Source: Prochlorococcus sp. AG-347-K16
GTDB taxonomy: Bacteria > Cyanobacteriota > Cyanobacteriia > PCC-6307 > Cyanobiaceae
DNA: 64,000 nt
Direction: 5' to 3'
NCBI GenBank assembly: GCA_003281405.1
Contig: QCCD01000003.1
Span: 1-64,000 of the forward strand
In this document: positions 1-9,695 of the stretch, one piece after another
How positions within the stretch are numbered: position 1 is the stretch's first letter
How the letters are laid out: each line of letters opens with the position of its first letter
Made by a program: the position numbers and the translations under genes
The notes under the pieces: model-generated
What the model saw: only the letters and a program-made list of their open reading frames with translations
What the model was told of the DNA's origin: nothing
The model's database searches: none

Positions 1-2
1 TC

Positions 3-212
3 GATTTATTGAAGAAAATTAGCCTCATGTCATTATCAGCACTTATAGGGAGCACTTTTTGTTTTAGTATTCTCAAAACTATGAATAACTTCAATTCAAA
101 CCTAGGAGAATTTTTATTATTAATATTTGGATCTCTAACTTTTTTTGTAATTTATTATTTACTTACAAAATTCTTGAAAGTGAATAAATTAAACTTTAAG
201 AAGAAGTATTAA
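3..212 (+). CDS. C-terminal end of an integral membrane protein (possibly MurJ/MviN), cut by the window edge
   Basis: The frame is open to the left edge with no convincing start, so only the last ~69 residues are seen. They contain two hydrophobic segments (around LSALIGSTFCFSIL and FLLLIFGSLTFFVIYYLL) followed by a lysine-rich tail, like the final membrane helices of a polytopic protein. The MurJ lipid II flippase is my best guess, from this tail and from memory of gene order near glyA in Prochlorococcus. The remaining sequence would settle it. It runs convergent to the next gene with a 3-nt gap. Confidence 0.4.
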   Translation, partial: DLLKKISLMSLSALIGSTFCFSILKTMNNFNSNLGEFLLLIFGSLTFFVIYYLLTKFLKVNKLNFKKKY

Positions 213-215
213 TTT

Positions 216-500
216 TTAAAAAAAACTTTCCAAAATCTCTTCTAATTCTTGCACTTGTGAGTTGGTGATTAAATTAATCAGTGGAATACTATTAACACCA
301 TCCCCTACTTTTACATTTATTGCTTTCAAACTTAATTTTGCAGCCTCCAATGGGCCTTGATCTTTATTGCTGATACATTCAATAGCAAGATGCCTAGCTA
401 GGCCAGCGTCTCCAAGATACAAATTCCACTTTTCTATTTTAATAAAGACCTTTTCGGAAATAACATTTTCTAGATCACTTATACGTATCTGATAGTCCAT
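216..500 (-). CDS. Small conserved cyanobacterial protein, DUF3181-like
   Basis: A 94-residue soluble protein with no signal peptide or membrane segment. It begins MDYQIRISDLENVIS and has a mixed charged/hydrophobic composition suggesting a compact helical fold. Length and sequence resemble the cyanobacterial family DUF3181, whose function is unknown; this assignment is from memory. The gene lies 14 nt downstream of the small membrane protein on the same strand, so the two may share a transcript. Confidence 0.55.
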   Translation of the reverse strand: MDYQIRISDLENVISEKVFIKIEKWNLYLGDAGLARHLAIECISNKDQGPLEAAKLSLKAINVKVGDGVNSIPLINLITNSQVQELEEILESFF

Positions 501-514
501 AAATATAAATTAAT

Positions 515-796
515 TTAAGTTGATTTTTTGGAAGTATCTTTAGGTTTTTTTATAATTACGAAAAGCAAATGGGAAGCCAAAAGAACTGACCAAACAATTG
601 CAAAATTATTAAAATAGCCGATTTCATATTTAATCTCTTTCAAAAGCCATGTACCACTTACAATCGCAGTAAATATCATGCAGTGAATGACAAAATTTAC
701 TATTCGAGAAAAATGTTTATAGATAGGATCTTCTAAATCACCATTTCCGTACCACTTTATAGGCATATTAATAAGTAGATTGTTAATAATACGCAT
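515..796 (-). CDS. Small two-helix membrane protein of unknown function
   Basis: A 93-residue protein with two predicted transmembrane segments (about residues 36-53 and 65-82), a polar N-terminus containing NMPIKWYGNGDLEDPIYKH, and a lysine-rich C-terminus (KKPKDTSKKST). I do not recognise the family with confidence. It ends 14 nt before the DUF3181-like gene on the same strand. The well-formed ORF and coding-like composition make it likely to be real. Confidence 0.6.
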   Translation of the reverse strand: MRIINNLLINMPIKWYGNGDLEDPIYKHFSRIVNFVIHCMIFTAIVSGTWLLKEIKYEIGYFNNFAIVWSVLLASHLLFVIIKKPKDTSKKST

Positions 797-852
797 TTTA
801 CCCGAAATCTAGTTGACTAAGAGACCCTGAAACAGAGATATTACATAATTAT

Positions 853-926
853 GCGCCTGTAGCTCAGTGGATTAGAGCACCTGACTACGGATCAGGGTGT
901 CGGGAGTTCGAATCTCTCCAGGCGCG
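853..926 (+). tRNA. tRNA-Arg (anticodon ACG)
   Basis: A full cloverleaf can be folded by eye. The acceptor stem GCGCCTG pairs with CAGGCGC, discriminator G at 926. The D stem is GCTC/GAGC and the anticodon stem CCTGA/TCAGG encloses loop CTACGGA, anticodon ACG at 887-889. The T stem is GGGAG/CTCTC with a TTCGAAT loop. No CCA is encoded. ACG is the tRNA-Arg normally converted to inosine by TadA to read CGN codons. Confidence 0.97.
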
Positions 927-1003
927 TTTAAAATTCTGAAATATTCTTTTTATATTTTTCTAAAAAATATCGTCTATATTAAAGATATTACTCATCAAAT
1001 TCA

Positions 1004-2275
1004 ATGAATATCCTTCAAAATCTTAAAGAAAGTGATCCAGTAATATCAAATTTTATCAACTCTGAAAAAAATAGGCAGGAAACTCATCTTGAGTTAATCG
1101 CAAGCGAAAATTTCGCATCAATTGCCGTTATGCAGGCTCAAGGTTCCGTTCTTACAAATAAATACGCCGAGGGATTACCTCAAAAAAGATATTACGGGGG
1201 ATGTGAATTTGTTGATGAAATCGAAGAATTAGCTATTCAAAGAGCGAAAAAATTATTTAATGCAAATTGGGCTAATGTTCAACCTCATAGTGGAGCTCAG
1301 GCAAATGCTGCTGTTTTCCTAAGTCTACTTAAACCTGGCGACACAATCATGGGGATGGATTTATCTCATGGTGGACACCTAACTCATGGGTCTCCAGTAA
1401 ATATGAGTGGCAAGTGGTTCAATGCTGTTCACTATGGTGTAAATAAAGAAACTAGTGAATTAAATTTTGATGAAATAAGAGAGATAGCACTTGAAACAAA
1501 ACCAAAATTAATCATATGCGGATATTCTGCTTATCCAAGAACAATCGATTTTGAGTCATTTAGAAATATTGCAGATGAAGTTGGTGCATTCTTAATGGCT
1601 GATATTGCACACATCGCCGGTCTTGTAGCAAGTAAACTTCACCCAAATCCAATACCATATTGTGATGTAGTAACCACAACTACTCATAAAACATTAAGAG
1701 GGCCTAGAGGAGGACTCATCTTGTGTAAAGATGCAGAATTTGGAAAGAAATTTGATAAATCTGTTTTCCCTGGAACTCAGGGTGGGCCCCTCGAACATAT
1801 AATTGCAGCTAAAGCAGTTGCATTTGGAGAAGCATTGCAGCCAGATTTCGTTAATTATTCCCAACAAGTAATCAAAAATGCAAAAGTTCTAGCTTCAACT
1901 TTAATAAATAGAAGTATTAATATCGTTAGTGGAGGCACTGATAACCATATTGTTTTACTCGATTTAAGAAGTATCAATATGACTGGTAAGATTGCTGACT
2001 TACTTGTAAGTGAAGTGAATATCACTGCAAATAAAAATACTGTCCCATTTGACCCTGAATCACCTTTTGTAACCAGCGGACTAAGGTTGGGAACTGCTGC
2101 TTTAACTACTAGAGGCTTTAATGAGGATGCTTTTGCTGAAGTTGGCGAAATTATTGCAGATAGATTAATTAACCCAGACGATTCACTGATTGAAAGTCAA
2201 TGTAAAGAAAGAGTATTAACCTTATGTAATCGTTTTCCTCTTTATGAAGGCAAACTTGAAGCATCAATTAAATGA
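1004..2275 (+). CDS. glyA: Serine hydroxymethyltransferase
   Basis: This 423-residue protein matches the full length of bacterial SHMT, the PLP enzyme that interconverts serine and glycine and charges tetrahydrofolate with a one-carbon unit in the cytosol. Visible hallmarks are the N-terminal [10 protein letters not shown] stretch, [20 protein letters not shown] and the PLP-lysine motif [14 protein letters not shown], with the Schiff-base lysine at about residue 229. Its stop overlaps the cinA start by 4 nt (ATGA), indicating co-transcription and translational coupling. Confidence 0.97.
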   Translation: MNILQNLKESDPVISNFINSEKNRQETHLELIASENFASIAVMQAQGSVLTNKYAEGLPQKRYYGGCEFVDEIEELAIQRAKKLFNANWANVQPHSGAQANAAVFLSLLKPGDTIMGMDLSHGGHLTHGSPVNMSGKWFNAVHYGVNKETSELNFDEIREIALETKPKLIICGYSAYPRTIDFESFRNIADEVGAFLMADIAHIAGLVASKLHPNPIPYCDVVTTTTHKTLRGPRGGLILCKDAEFGKKFDKSVFPGTQGGPLEHIIAAKAVAFGEALQPDFVNYSQQVIKNAKVLASTLINRSINIVSGGTDNHIVLLDLRSINMTGKIADLLVSEVNITANKNTVPFDPESPFVTSGLRLGTAALTTRGFNEDAFAEVGEIIADRLINPDDSLIESQCKERVLTLCNRFPLYEGKLEASIK

Positions 2276-3546
2276 GCCCTAACTCCAAGGGAGTTGAAAT
2301 TCTTTCTATTGGAACAGAGCTACTCTTAGGAAATATTATCAATACAAATGCTCAATGGATTTCTGAACAGTTATCTCAATTAGGCTTAAATCACTTTAGG
2401 CAATCAACTGTCGGTGATAATTGTGATCGAATTATAAAAGTAATTCAAGAAATATCGAAAAGAAGTAATCTTCTAATTACGACTGGTGGCTTGGGACCCA
2501 CCCCAGATGACTTAACTACTGAAGCAATAGCCAAATCTTTTAATGTATCTCTTTTTGAAAGACCGCTTTTATGGGATGAAATCAAACAAAAACTTTCAAA
2601 CTCAAAGCTCAAGGGCGATTCCTCCAGCTTAAGGAAACAATGTTTCTTCCCAGAAAATGCTCAAATTATTAATAACCCTAGGGGCACTGCCCCAGGAATG
2701 ATTTGGGAACCAGTAAAAGATTTTACTATCCTTACTTTCCCAGGAGTACCAAGTGAAATGAAAACTATGTGGGAAGAGACGGCGTATGATTTCATTAAAA
2801 CCAAATTCTCAGATAATTATTCCTTTTTTTCGAATACTCTTAAATTTGCGGGTATTGGAGAATCAAGTGTTGCTGAAAAAATTAATAATCTATTAAATCT
2901 TAAAAACCCTACCGTTGCTCCATATGCAAACTTAGGAGAGGTTAAACTCAGAATCACCGCGCGAGCTAAGAACGACCTAGAAGCAAAAAATATAATTAAA
3001 CCTATTAAAGAAAAATTAAAAAAAGATTTTTCAAAATTTATTTTTGGAGAGGATAACGATACTCTTCCTAGCGTTTTAATAAAAGAATTAACCAAGAGGA
3101 ACGAAACTATTGTATTTGCTGAATCCTGCACCGGAGGCCTTCTATCTTCATCAATAACGTCAATTTCAGGCTCATCTCAAGTTTTTCAAGGTAGTATTGT
3201 TTCCTATAGTAATGAACTAAAAAATTCATTATTAAATATTTCTAAAGAAAAGCTTACAAAATATGGAGCTGTTTCTGAAGAAGTTTGTGAGGCCATGGCA
3301 ATTAATGTAAAAGAGAAATTAGGAGCAGATTGGGCAATAGCAATTAGTGGAATAGCTGGTCCTAACGGAGGCAGTCAAGATAAACCGGTTGGACTTGTCT
3401 ATATTTCAATTTCAGGACCGAATAATCATATAACTAATATAAAAAAATTATTTAACTCAACACGAAATCGAATAGAAATTCAAAGACTAAGTGTAAATGT
3501 GTGTTTGAACAGCCTCCGATTAATCCTATTATCGAATAGTAAGTAA
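2272..3546 (+). CDS. cinA: CinA-family protein (competence/damage-inducible; nicotinamide-nucleotide amidase type)
   Basis: A two-domain 424-residue protein. Residues ~8-175 form a MoaB/MogA-like domain ([33 protein letters not shown]). The C-terminal domain (~265-420) contains [11 protein letters not shown] and GIAGPNGG, typical of CinA deamidase/PncC. The family is linked to NMN deamidation and ADP-ribose pyrophosphatase activity; no role specific to this organism can be read here. The start overlaps the glyA stop by 4 nt. Confidence 0.93.
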   Translation: MSPNSKGVEILSIGTELLLGNIINTNAQWISEQLSQLGLNHFRQSTVGDNCDRIIKVIQEISKRSNLLITTGGLGPTPDDLTTEAIAKSFNVSLFERPLLWDEIKQKLSNSKLKGDSSSLRKQCFFPENAQIINNPRGTAPGMIWEPVKDFTILTFPGVPSEMKTMWEETAYDFIKTKFSDNYSFFSNTLKFAGIGESSVAEKINNLLNLKNPTVAPYANLGEVKLRITARAKNDLEAKNIIKPIKEKLKKDFSKFIFGEDNDTLPSVLIKELTKRNETIVFAESCTGGLLSSSITSISGSSQVFQGSIVSYSNELKNSLLNISKEKLTKYGAVSEEVCEAMAINVKEKLGADWAIAISGIAGPNGGSQDKPVGLVYISISGPNNHITNIKKLFNSTRNRIEIQRLSVNVCLNSLRLILLSNSK

Positions 3547-3559
3547 CTATTTTTACAAA

Positions 3560-4966
3560 TTGAGTCAAGATACCCTATTTGATAAAGTTTGGGATTTACA
3601 TAAGGTTTCAAGGCTTCCTGGAGGATCTGATCAAATATTTATTGGTCTTCACCTTATCCATGAAGTGACGAGTCCTCAAGCATTTGGTGCTTTAAAGGAC
3701 AAAAAATTAAAAGTAAAATTCCCTGATAGAACTGTTGCCACTGTTGATCATATTGTGCCAACAGATAATCAGAGCAGGCCTTTCAAAGATAATCTCGCTG
3801 AACAGATGATTGAAACACTTGAGAAGAATTGCTTAGAACATAAAATAAGATTTTTTAATATTGGTAGTGGTAATCAAGGAATAGTTCATGTAGTAGCACC
3901 AGAATTAGGCCTAACTCAGCCAGGAATGACAATCGCTTGCGGAGATTCTCATACTTCAACTCATGGAGCTTTTGGGTCAATTGCTTTTGGGATAGGTACA
4001 AGTCAAGTAAGAGATGTTCTTGCTACCCAAACCTTAGCCATGAACAAATTGAAAGTGAGGCAGATTTGGTGTGACAATAAATTATCTAAGGGCGTTTATG
4101 CTAAGGATTTAGTCCTTCATATAATTAATAAACTTGGTGTAAAGGCAGGAGTAGGTTTTGCATATGAATTCGCAGGACCTGCGATACATGAATTATCAAT
4201 GGAAGAAAGGATGACGATATGCAATATGTCTATTGAGGGAGGAGCAAGATGCGGCTACATCAACCCTGATGAAAAGACCTTTAGTTACATTAAAAGTAAA
4301 TTTTATGCTCCAAAAAATGAGCATTGGGATAGAGCGCTTAGATGGTGGGAATCATTAAAAAGCGATGGAAATTCAATTTATGATGACGTAATTAAATTAG
4401 ATGCTTCTAAGGTAGAACCAACTGTAACCTGGGGGATTACTCCCGGCCAAAGTATAAGCATTAATCAACAAATCCCTCTTTTAGATGAATTATCCCCAAA
4501 TGATAAATTAGTTGCAGAAGAAGCTTATGAATATATGAGTTTCAAGCCTGGACAATTAATAAAAGATACTCCTGTAGACGTTTGTTTCATAGGTAGTTGC
4601 ACAAATGGAAGAATCAGTGACTTAAGAGTTGCAGCTAAAGTATTAAAAGGCAAAAAAGTATCCAAGAATGTCAAAGCATTTGCAGTTCCAGGTTCAGAAC
4701 AAGTAGCCACTGAAGCAAAACAAGAAGGTCTTGATCAGATATTTAAGGATTCTGGATTTCAATGGAGAGAGCCTGGCTGCTCAATGTGTTTAGCAATGAA
4801 TTCAGATAAGCTAATAGGTAATCAAGTTAGTGCTAGTTCTAGTAATAGAAATTTCAAGGGTAGGCAAGGATCTCCCAGTGGAAGAACACTGCTAATGAGT
4901 CCAGCAATGGTTGCTGCTGCTGCAATTAATGGCAAAGTCAGTGACGTTAGAGAATTTATCAACTGA
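3560..4966 (+). CDS. leuC: 3-isopropylmalate dehydratase, large subunit
   Basis: The 468-residue catalytic subunit of isopropylmalate isomerase (leucine synthesis, cytosol). It carries the aconitase-type 4Fe-4S ligands: Cys347 in GSCTNGR and Cys407/Cys410 in [17 protein letters not shown] is also present. Translation begins at a TTG; this gives the family N-terminus [14 protein letters not shown] and no better start exists. The stop overlaps the leuD ATG (TGATG), so both subunits are translated together. Confidence 0.97.
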   Translation: MSQDTLFDKVWDLHKVSRLPGGSDQIFIGLHLIHEVTSPQAFGALKDKKLKVKFPDRTVATVDHIVPTDNQSRPFKDNLAEQMIETLEKNCLEHKIRFFNIGSGNQGIVHVVAPELGLTQPGMTIACGDSHTSTHGAFGSIAFGIGTSQVRDVLATQTLAMNKLKVRQIWCDNKLSKGVYAKDLVLHIINKLGVKAGVGFAYEFAGPAIHELSMEERMTICNMSIEGGARCGYINPDEKTFSYIKSKFYAPKNEHWDRALRWWESLKSDGNSIYDDVIKLDASKVEPTVTWGITPGQSISINQQIPLLDELSPNDKLVAEEAYEYMSFKPGQLIKDTPVDVCFIGSCTNGRISDLRVAAKVLKGKKVSKNVKAFAVPGSEQVATEAKQEGLDQIFKDSGFQWREPGCSMCLAMNSDKLIGNQVSASSSNRNFKGRQGSPSGRTLLMSPAMVAAAAINGKVSDVREFIN

Positions 4967-5589
4967 TGAAATCAGAGTTCACCCCACCAATCGGAAAAAT
5001 TGCAAATATGAACGGAAAATGTATCTCCTTGATTGGTAACGACATTGATACAGATCGGATAATTCCAGCGCGTTTTTTGAAATGTGTTAACTTTGATTCA
5101 TTGGGTGAATCTGTTTTTGAGGATGATAGAAAAACTTTAAAAGGAAAGCATCCTTTTGATCTAGAGGAAAACAAATGTGCCTCAATACTAGTTGTTAATA
5201 GCAATTTTGGATGTGGTTCCAGCAGAGAACATGCCCCCCAAGCGCTTATGAGATGGGGTATAAAAGCAATCATAGGCGAGAGTTTCGCTGACATTTTTTA
5301 CAGTAACTGTATTGCTATAGGAATTCCATGTTTTACGCTACCTAAAAAATCCATAGAAGAAATACAAAACTATTGCGATAATCAATCTTTATTCTTAGAA
5401 ATTGATCTTAAAAATTTATCAGCACAATCAAAAGATTTAAATTTCAATCTTGAGATTAAGGAAAGCTCAAGAAAAATGTTTTTATCAGGAGAATGGGATG
5501 CTACATCAACACTACTTGATAATAAAAATTTAATAGAAAATAAATTTAACCAATTACCCTATATAAAATTCAATACTAATATTTCATAG
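4966..5589 (+). CDS. leuD: 3-isopropylmalate dehydratase, small subunit
   Basis: A 207-residue swivelling domain partner of LeuC. It shows NDIDTDRIIPARFLK near the N-terminus and the substrate-binding stretch NFGCGSSREHAPQAL at about residues 81-95. It is coupled to leuC by a 1-nt overlap. Its 3' end meets the convergent OstA-like gene with no gap between stop codons, so no dedicated terminator fits between them. Confidence 0.96.
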   Translation: MKSEFTPPIGKIANMNGKCISLIGNDIDTDRIIPARFLKCVNFDSLGESVFEDDRKTLKGKHPFDLEENKCASILVVNSNFGCGSSREHAPQALMRWGIKAIIGESFADIFYSNCIAIGIPCFTLPKKSIEEIQNYCDNQSLFLEIDLKNLSAQSKDLNFNLEIKESSRKMFLSGEWDATSTLLDNKNLIENKFNQLPYIKFNTNIS

Positions 5590-7581
5590 CTATTTAAATC
5601 CATAGAGACTCAAAGAAATGCCTCCTGCTTGATTATGAGGCTGATAAAAAATACCAAATTCATAGGATCTTTTTTTCCAATTTAAAGAAATTTTAGAATC
5701 TATAAATTCACCATAATCATTTGCATTATTCGTTAGGTTCAAGGTACCAAAACTCTTGAGAATGATAGGTCCATATAATTGCTGATCGAAAGAAATATCT
5801 AAAGTGAAGTTCTCATAATTTTGATCAAACTTAAATACACTTTCACCACCTTTAAATTTATAGAAGGGTAAAAGACTTATTCGAGTATAGTCAAAAGTTT
5901 TATTTTTAAAATTACCCATTATATATTCTGGGCCAGCACCTAAACCTAAATATTCTTGATGATCCCCATTTTCATAGAGAGAATAAGATAATTCGAATTT
6001 TGTATTAATACTTAGTCCTTTGGTTATTGGTTCAGGAATGTAACTATATGAGATATCAACAGATTTCTTTTTAGGTTCTAAGATACTGATTGGAAATTTT
6101 TGATCAAGAGAATAAAACAAATTACTTTTTAGGTTGGTTACTAAATTTTTAGTATTCAAACCCTCTGCTGTTATCTTGGCCAAACCAAAAGATAAAAATT
6201 CTGACTTTTTAATGCCATCAACAATCCAAGTATTTTCTTTTTTTAATTTTGAACCAAAACCTGAGTAAATTTCTGATTCACCCAATGAACCATTCCAAAC
6301 CCTCTCTCTATAAATTCCATAAAAACTTTTTTCCCATTTTGAATCTAGTAGGTTAATTTCTTTACTCAATTCAGTTTTAAATCTAAAAGCATCTGAAAAT
6401 TTATCAAAATCAAGAGAATTTAAAATACTATCTATTTCTAAATCCCAATTTTTTATTGTGCCTTTTATCTGAGATTTGAGAGCGAAATAGTCTCCAAAAC
6501 TTGTATTTCTTTTAACCCTCGTTGAAGTGATTGATTCGTTCTTCTTTACAAAACTATTTGTATAACCTTTAAATGTCCTCTGAATTAGAAATTGCGGCTC
6601 TACATCAAGAACAAAATCATCAGCAATATCTATAGAGTTAAATTTCCTACCAATAAAATACCCATCCTTATCTAAGTTTTCATATCCTAAATTCCATCTA
6701 TTATCAATTTGAGAATTATTAAAGTTAAAAGCTCTATCACCTACCCAAAAAGGGATCGATAATTTCTCATCAATTATTAGATAATTTAATGAGGACTTGA
6801 ATCGTAATTTTTCATCTCGAGGATAAACCTCTAATGAATTAATTGCTAATTTCACTTGCTTTGATTCTAGTAAATCATTACTAAACAAAGCCTTCTTACT
6901 TTTCCATTTTTCTCCATCTATAGTGATCTTATCTGTGTAAAACAACCAATTCTCAACCTTATTAGGGGTATATAAAACTTCCTTTTTGTTTATTTCAAGT
7001 AAACTTTCTATCTTATTAATATCTGACAAGTTGAAATTTGAGGATAAGTCATCTATCAGAGTATTGGTATTAATAGATCCCTTAACATCTAATAAATACC
7101 CTTTTTCGCTTATAAAACTGTACTCTAGATGTGAAACTTTGAAGAATTGATCCCCTAATTCCAAAGATATATTTCCTTTAGCACTAATTTTTTTGTTTAA
7201 CTTATCATAAATTAAAGTATCTGCTTTAAGCAGTTTGCCTCTATAAGAAACGTTTACATTACCCTCTGCATAAATAACATTATTTATTTCAGACTGTTTA
7301 TCAGATTGGATTATTAACTCTTGTTGCTTTTCAGCTTTAGCTACTAAAAATGGATCAAAATTTTTCTTTAATGAATTTACGAAGGAATTTTTGTCATTAA
7401 AATTTTTTGAATTACTTGATAATTTTTTTTTTTCACTAAGGGTATTTGACCAAAGAAATTGGGTATTTTGATTATTGATATTTTTATTAATTTTCGATAA
7501 TTCAGCTGACTTTGATGGCTGAATAAAATTAATAAAAAGAAAAGATAAAAATATTACTTTTTTTGGTATTCCTGAAATCAA
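5590..7581 (-). CDS. OstA/LptD-like outer-membrane protein (DUF3769 type)
   Basis: A 663-residue exported protein. Residues ~8-26 are a signal peptide (VIFLSFLFINFIQPSKSA). An N-terminal OstA-like segment follows at about residues 90-150 (VIYAEGNVNVSYRGKLLKADTLIYD, then AKGNISLELGDQ), and then a long region of alternating polar and aromatic residues ending in SLSLYGFK, typical of a beta-barrel. By family knowledge LptD delivers lipopolysaccharide to the outer membrane. Cyanobacterial versions are highly divergent and often labelled DUF3769, so the transport role is inferred. Confidence 0.75.
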   Translation of the reverse strand: MISGIPKKVIFLSFLFINFIQPSKSAELSKINKNINNQNTQFLWSNTLSEKKKLSSNSKNFNDKNSFVNSLKKNFDPFLVAKAEKQQELIIQSDKQSEINNVIYAEGNVNVSYRGKLLKADTLIYDKLNKKISAKGNISLELGDQFFKVSHLEYSFISEKGYLLDVKGSINTNTLIDDLSSNFNLSDINKIESLLEINKKEVLYTPNKVENWLFYTDKITIDGEKWKSKKALFSNDLLESKQVKLAINSLEVYPRDEKLRFKSSLNYLIIDEKLSIPFWVGDRAFNFNNSQIDNRWNLGYENLDKDGYFIGRKFNSIDIADDFVLDVEPQFLIQRTFKGYTNSFVKKNESITSTRVKRNTSFGDYFALKSQIKGTIKNWDLEIDSILNSLDFDKFSDAFRFKTELSKEINLLDSKWEKSFYGIYRERVWNGSLGESEIYSGFGSKLKKENTWIVDGIKKSEFLSFGLAKITAEGLNTKNLVTNLKSNLFYSLDQKFPISILEPKKKSVDISYSYIPEPITKGLSINTKFELSYSLYENGDHQEYLGLGAGPEYIMGNFKNKTFDYTRISLLPFYKFKGGESVFKFDQNYENFTLDISFDQQLYGPIILKSFGTLNLTNNANDYGEFIDSKISLNWKKRSYEFGIFYQPHNQAGGISLSLYGFK

Positions 7582-7602
7582 TTTAAGAATTTAATTAAAA
7601 AA

Positions 7603-7731
7603 TTAATCTTGAGGACTTTCTAGGTCTTTTCTGTTTGGGGTTCTTGTTGGGTCACTTGCTAAAAATCCGAAAAGAAATATTCCAACAAAGAAAAAGACGA
7701 TAGTGTATACAGAAATTTTTAGGGCGAGCAT
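7603..7731 (-). CDS. psbI: Photosystem II reaction-centre protein I
   Basis: A 42-residue single-pass thylakoid protein read from the minus strand. It starts [19 protein letters not shown] and ends in the polar tail [16 protein letters not shown]. This matches PsbI, a small subunit at the periphery of the D1/D2 core that helps assemble D1. Length and motif order fit the family closely. It lies 108 nt downstream of psbN on the same strand, so the two may be co-transcribed. Confidence 0.96.
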
Positions 7732-7839
7732 GGAATTACTAGTGCTGACAGATTTATATCCTATTAAATTTATAATTAAACTATGGTTAAATGTTTACTT
7801 TTTGTATTTTTGGTAAATTTTGAAATACTTTAAGGGAGA

Positions 7840-7992
7840 CTAATCGTCATGATCATCCCAAGGATCAGTAAGCTTTGCTGCTTTTGGTCCAAAGGCAGTC
7901 CAAAGACCAAAACCGGTTAAAGCTAAAAGTAGAGCCAGAATTGTTACGGCTATAGAAACTGCAGGATCTGGGGCTGATGATAAAGTTTGCAT
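7840..7992 (-). CDS. psbN: PsbN, photosystem II assembly protein
   Basis: A 50-residue protein starting MQTLSSAPDPAVSIAVTI, with one membrane helix (about residues 13-33) and the family-typical end FGPKAAKLTDPWDDHDD. By family knowledge PsbN is not a stable PSII subunit but is needed for PSII assembly and repair. It is transcribed divergently from psbH 80 nt away. The psbH/psbN opposite-strand arrangement is also common in plastid genomes. Confidence 0.96.
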   Translation of the reverse strand: MQTLSSAPDPAVSIAVTILALLLALTGFGLWTAFGPKAAKLTDPWDDHDD

Positions 7993-8034
7993 CAATTTTG
8001 CTAAGTTTGTAAACAATTTATGTATTAGTTCTTA

Positions 8035-8040
8035 TACAAT
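8035..8040 (+). promoter_or_regulatory. Candidate -10 element for psbH
   Basis: TACAAT (within TTATACAATAG) lies 32 nt before the psbH ATG in the 80-nt psbN-psbH divergent gap. It resembles a sigma70-type -10 box; no good -35 is visible, which is common in this lineage. Positional inference only. Confidence 0.35.
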
Positions 8041-8072
8041 AGCGAAATAATATCCGATTTTGTGAATTTAAC

Positions 8073-8273
8073 ATGGGTCAAAAAACAGCATTAGGAAGTC
8101 TTTTAAAAGCAATTGGCAATTCAGGTCAAGGAAAAGTTGTACCTGGTTGGGGAGCAGTTCCTGTCATGACAGTAATTGGTCTACTACTTTTGGTTTTCTT
8201 AGTTATTCTTCTACAAATCTATAACCAATCCTTACTACTACAAGGTTTCTCAGTAGATTGGAACGGAAACTAA
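8073..8273 (+). CDS. psbH: Photosystem II protein H
   Basis: A 66-residue single-pass thylakoid protein. The polar stromal N-terminus [21 protein letters not shown] is followed by [11 protein letters not shown], one membrane helix (about 31-50) and the lumenal tail [13 protein letters not shown]. This is the PsbH core pattern; PsbH stabilises QB-site function and CP47 assembly. A strong terminator follows 18 nt after the stop, so psbH appears monocistronic. Confidence 0.97.
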
Positions 8274-8291
8274 CTTTCTGAAAATTTTTCA

Positions 8292-8338
8292 AAAAGTTAT
8301 TTGGTTAATGTGAAAATTGCCGAATAACTTTTTTTTTA
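8292..8338 (+). terminator. Rho-independent terminator after psbH
   Basis: AAAAGTTATTTGG (8292-8304) pairs with CCGAATAACTTTT (8320-8332) with one G-U pair and a 15-nt loop, followed by a run of T to 8337. It is a strong hairpin plus U-tract placed just after psbH. Confidence 0.85.
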
Positions 8339-8413
8339 ATTTTTGTTTTTATTAATTAGTTATAGTTTGTATATATTCATAATTCTCAAAAAAAAGAGAT
8401 TTAGAAATAAAAA

Positions 8414-9016
8414 ATGAAAGAAATATTTTTAATTGGATTAGGAAATCCTGGGAAAAAATACTCAAATAGTAGACACAATATTGGTTTTTTACTGCTTGAA
8501 AATTTTTCTAAAAAATATAATTCAAATTTTTTATTAAAAGATAAGCTTAAAAGTTCCTGCTCAGAATTTCAAATCAATAATTCTACTTTCAGGTTATTTT
8601 TACCAAATACGTTTATGAATAACAGTGGCGATGCTGTCCGAGCAATAGTTGATTGGTACAAAATAAATTTAGATCAGATTTTCATAATAGTCGATGATAA
8701 AGATCTTCCTCTTGGAAAAATAAGATTCAGAAGAAAAGGAAGCTCAGGGGGACATAATGGACTTAAAAGCATCATTGAACAATTACAGACACAAAACTTC
8801 AAGAGAATAAGAATTGGTATAGGGTCACCTCCTCTAAAAAAAGAAAAAAATAATTTCAATACTATTTCACATGTATTAGGAAATATTTCTTTAGAAGAAA
8901 AACCAATATTGGATAAAGTTTACAAGAGAGTAATTGAATCCCTCGAACAACTAAATACTAAAAAAGAAGAATATATTATTAATGAATTAAATTCTTTTGA
9001 CAAAAATCAAATTTAA
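8414..9016 (+). CDS. pth: Peptidyl-tRNA hydrolase
   Basis: A 200-residue protein of normal family length that recycles peptidyl-tRNAs dropped from ribosomes. The N-terminal GLGNPGKKYSNSRHNIGF motif includes catalytic His21. LPNTFMNNSG and VDDKDLPLGKIRFRRKGSSGGHNGLKS carry the catalytic Asp region and the tRNA-binding glycine-rich loop. The downstream DUF3146-type gene starts 3 nt after the stop, suggesting an operon. Confidence 0.96.
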   Translation: MKEIFLIGLGNPGKKYSNSRHNIGFLLLENFSKKYNSNFLLKDKLKSSCSEFQINNSTFRLFLPNTFMNNSGDAVRAIVDWYKINLDQIFIIVDDKDLPLGKIRFRRKGSSGGHNGLKSIIEQLQTQNFKRIRIGIGSPPLKKEKNNFNTISHVLGNISLEEKPILDKVYKRVIESLEQLNTKKEEYIINELNSFDKNQI

Positions 9017-9019
9017 GAA

Positions 9020-9277
9020 ATGCGTTCAAAACCTGAAACCATAGCCAACGTAAGTGTTAAGGAATATTGCTTCTCAAAAAAGCAAATTCAGGGAGTTGTG
9101 GAAGCTAGTCAATTTAAGTGGAATTTTACATGGTCCTTCCATAAAGGTTTATTAACGGTGAATCCACCTTTGGGAAGAGCATTAATTGAGGATGCATTAT
9201 TGAGATTTTTATTAAAAAAAGATTATGAACTAGAAGCGGGGAATGAATATAAATTCACTATTTCAGCCAAGTTTTAA
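9020..9277 (+). CDS. Conserved small cyanobacterial protein, DUF3146-like
   Basis: An 85-residue soluble protein with the stretch FKWNFTWSFHKGLLTVNPPLGRALIEDALLRFL and the C-terminal end YKFTISAKF. It resembles the cyanobacteria-restricted family DUF3146 (recalled, not searched); function unknown. It follows pth by 3 nt and its last 20 nt overlap the convergent YqgF-like gene. Confidence 0.65.
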   Translation: MRSKPETIANVSVKEYCFSKKQIQGVVEASQFKWNFTWSFHKGLLTVNPPLGRALIEDALLRFLLKKDYELEAGNEYKFTISAKF

Positions 9278-9695
9278 AATCTATATTTTGATTCAAAGTA
9301 AACTTAATTTTGAAATAATCTTCTAAAATTATCAAAGCTGATATTGCATCAAGGTTTTTATTAAGAAGAAAAACCTCTCGAGGCATTAAAAACTTCAGAC
9401 CACTAATTGGGAAAAGTTCGAAATATCTTGCTTTAGCCCTGTAGGTAGTATTTTTTTCCTCAAAAGTTACTATTTCTTTTTTAAAAAAATATAGTTTTTC
9501 TCTAACTTCTCTACTGGTAGTGCCATTGCCAATAATAATTTGAGATATATCGTAAACGGTAATTAAATTTCTAACATAATTCTCAAGTAATTCACTTTTA
9601 AGAATGGTCGCTTTATAAATTTTTTTTTCACTTATTTCAGCTAAGACTAAGCCGCATTTGCTTTTTCCAGGATCAATAGTTATTACTTTAGGCAT
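9258..9695 (-). CDS. YqgF/RuvX-like RNase H-fold protein
   Basis: A 145-residue protein with the RuvX-type pattern. MPKVITIDPGKSKCGLVLAE places an Asp at residue 8, IIIGNGTT follows, then EEKNTTYRAKARYFE (an acidic residue before the conserved TT, as in the DERxTT motif of RuvX), and FLLNKNLDAISALIIL gives a late Asp. The three acidic positions of this nuclease fold are therefore retained. Known RuvX proteins act on Holliday junctions or 16S pre-rRNA; whether this copy does either is unknown. Its start directly abuts the stop of the DUF3084-type gene, so the two are probably one operon. Confidence 0.7.
   Translation of the reverse strand: MPKVITIDPGKSKCGLVLAEISEKKIYKATILKSELLENYVRNLITVYDISQIIIGNGTTSREVREKLYFFKKEIVTFEEKNTTYRAKARYFELFPISGLKFLMPREVFLLNKNLDAISALIILEDYFKIKFTLNQNIDFKTWLK

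Noticed and set aside
2817-3131. A 104-residue minus-strand ORF inside cinA
   Set aside because: Its sequence is a shadow of cinA in the opposite frame with no homology I recognise; the forward CinA motifs are clear.
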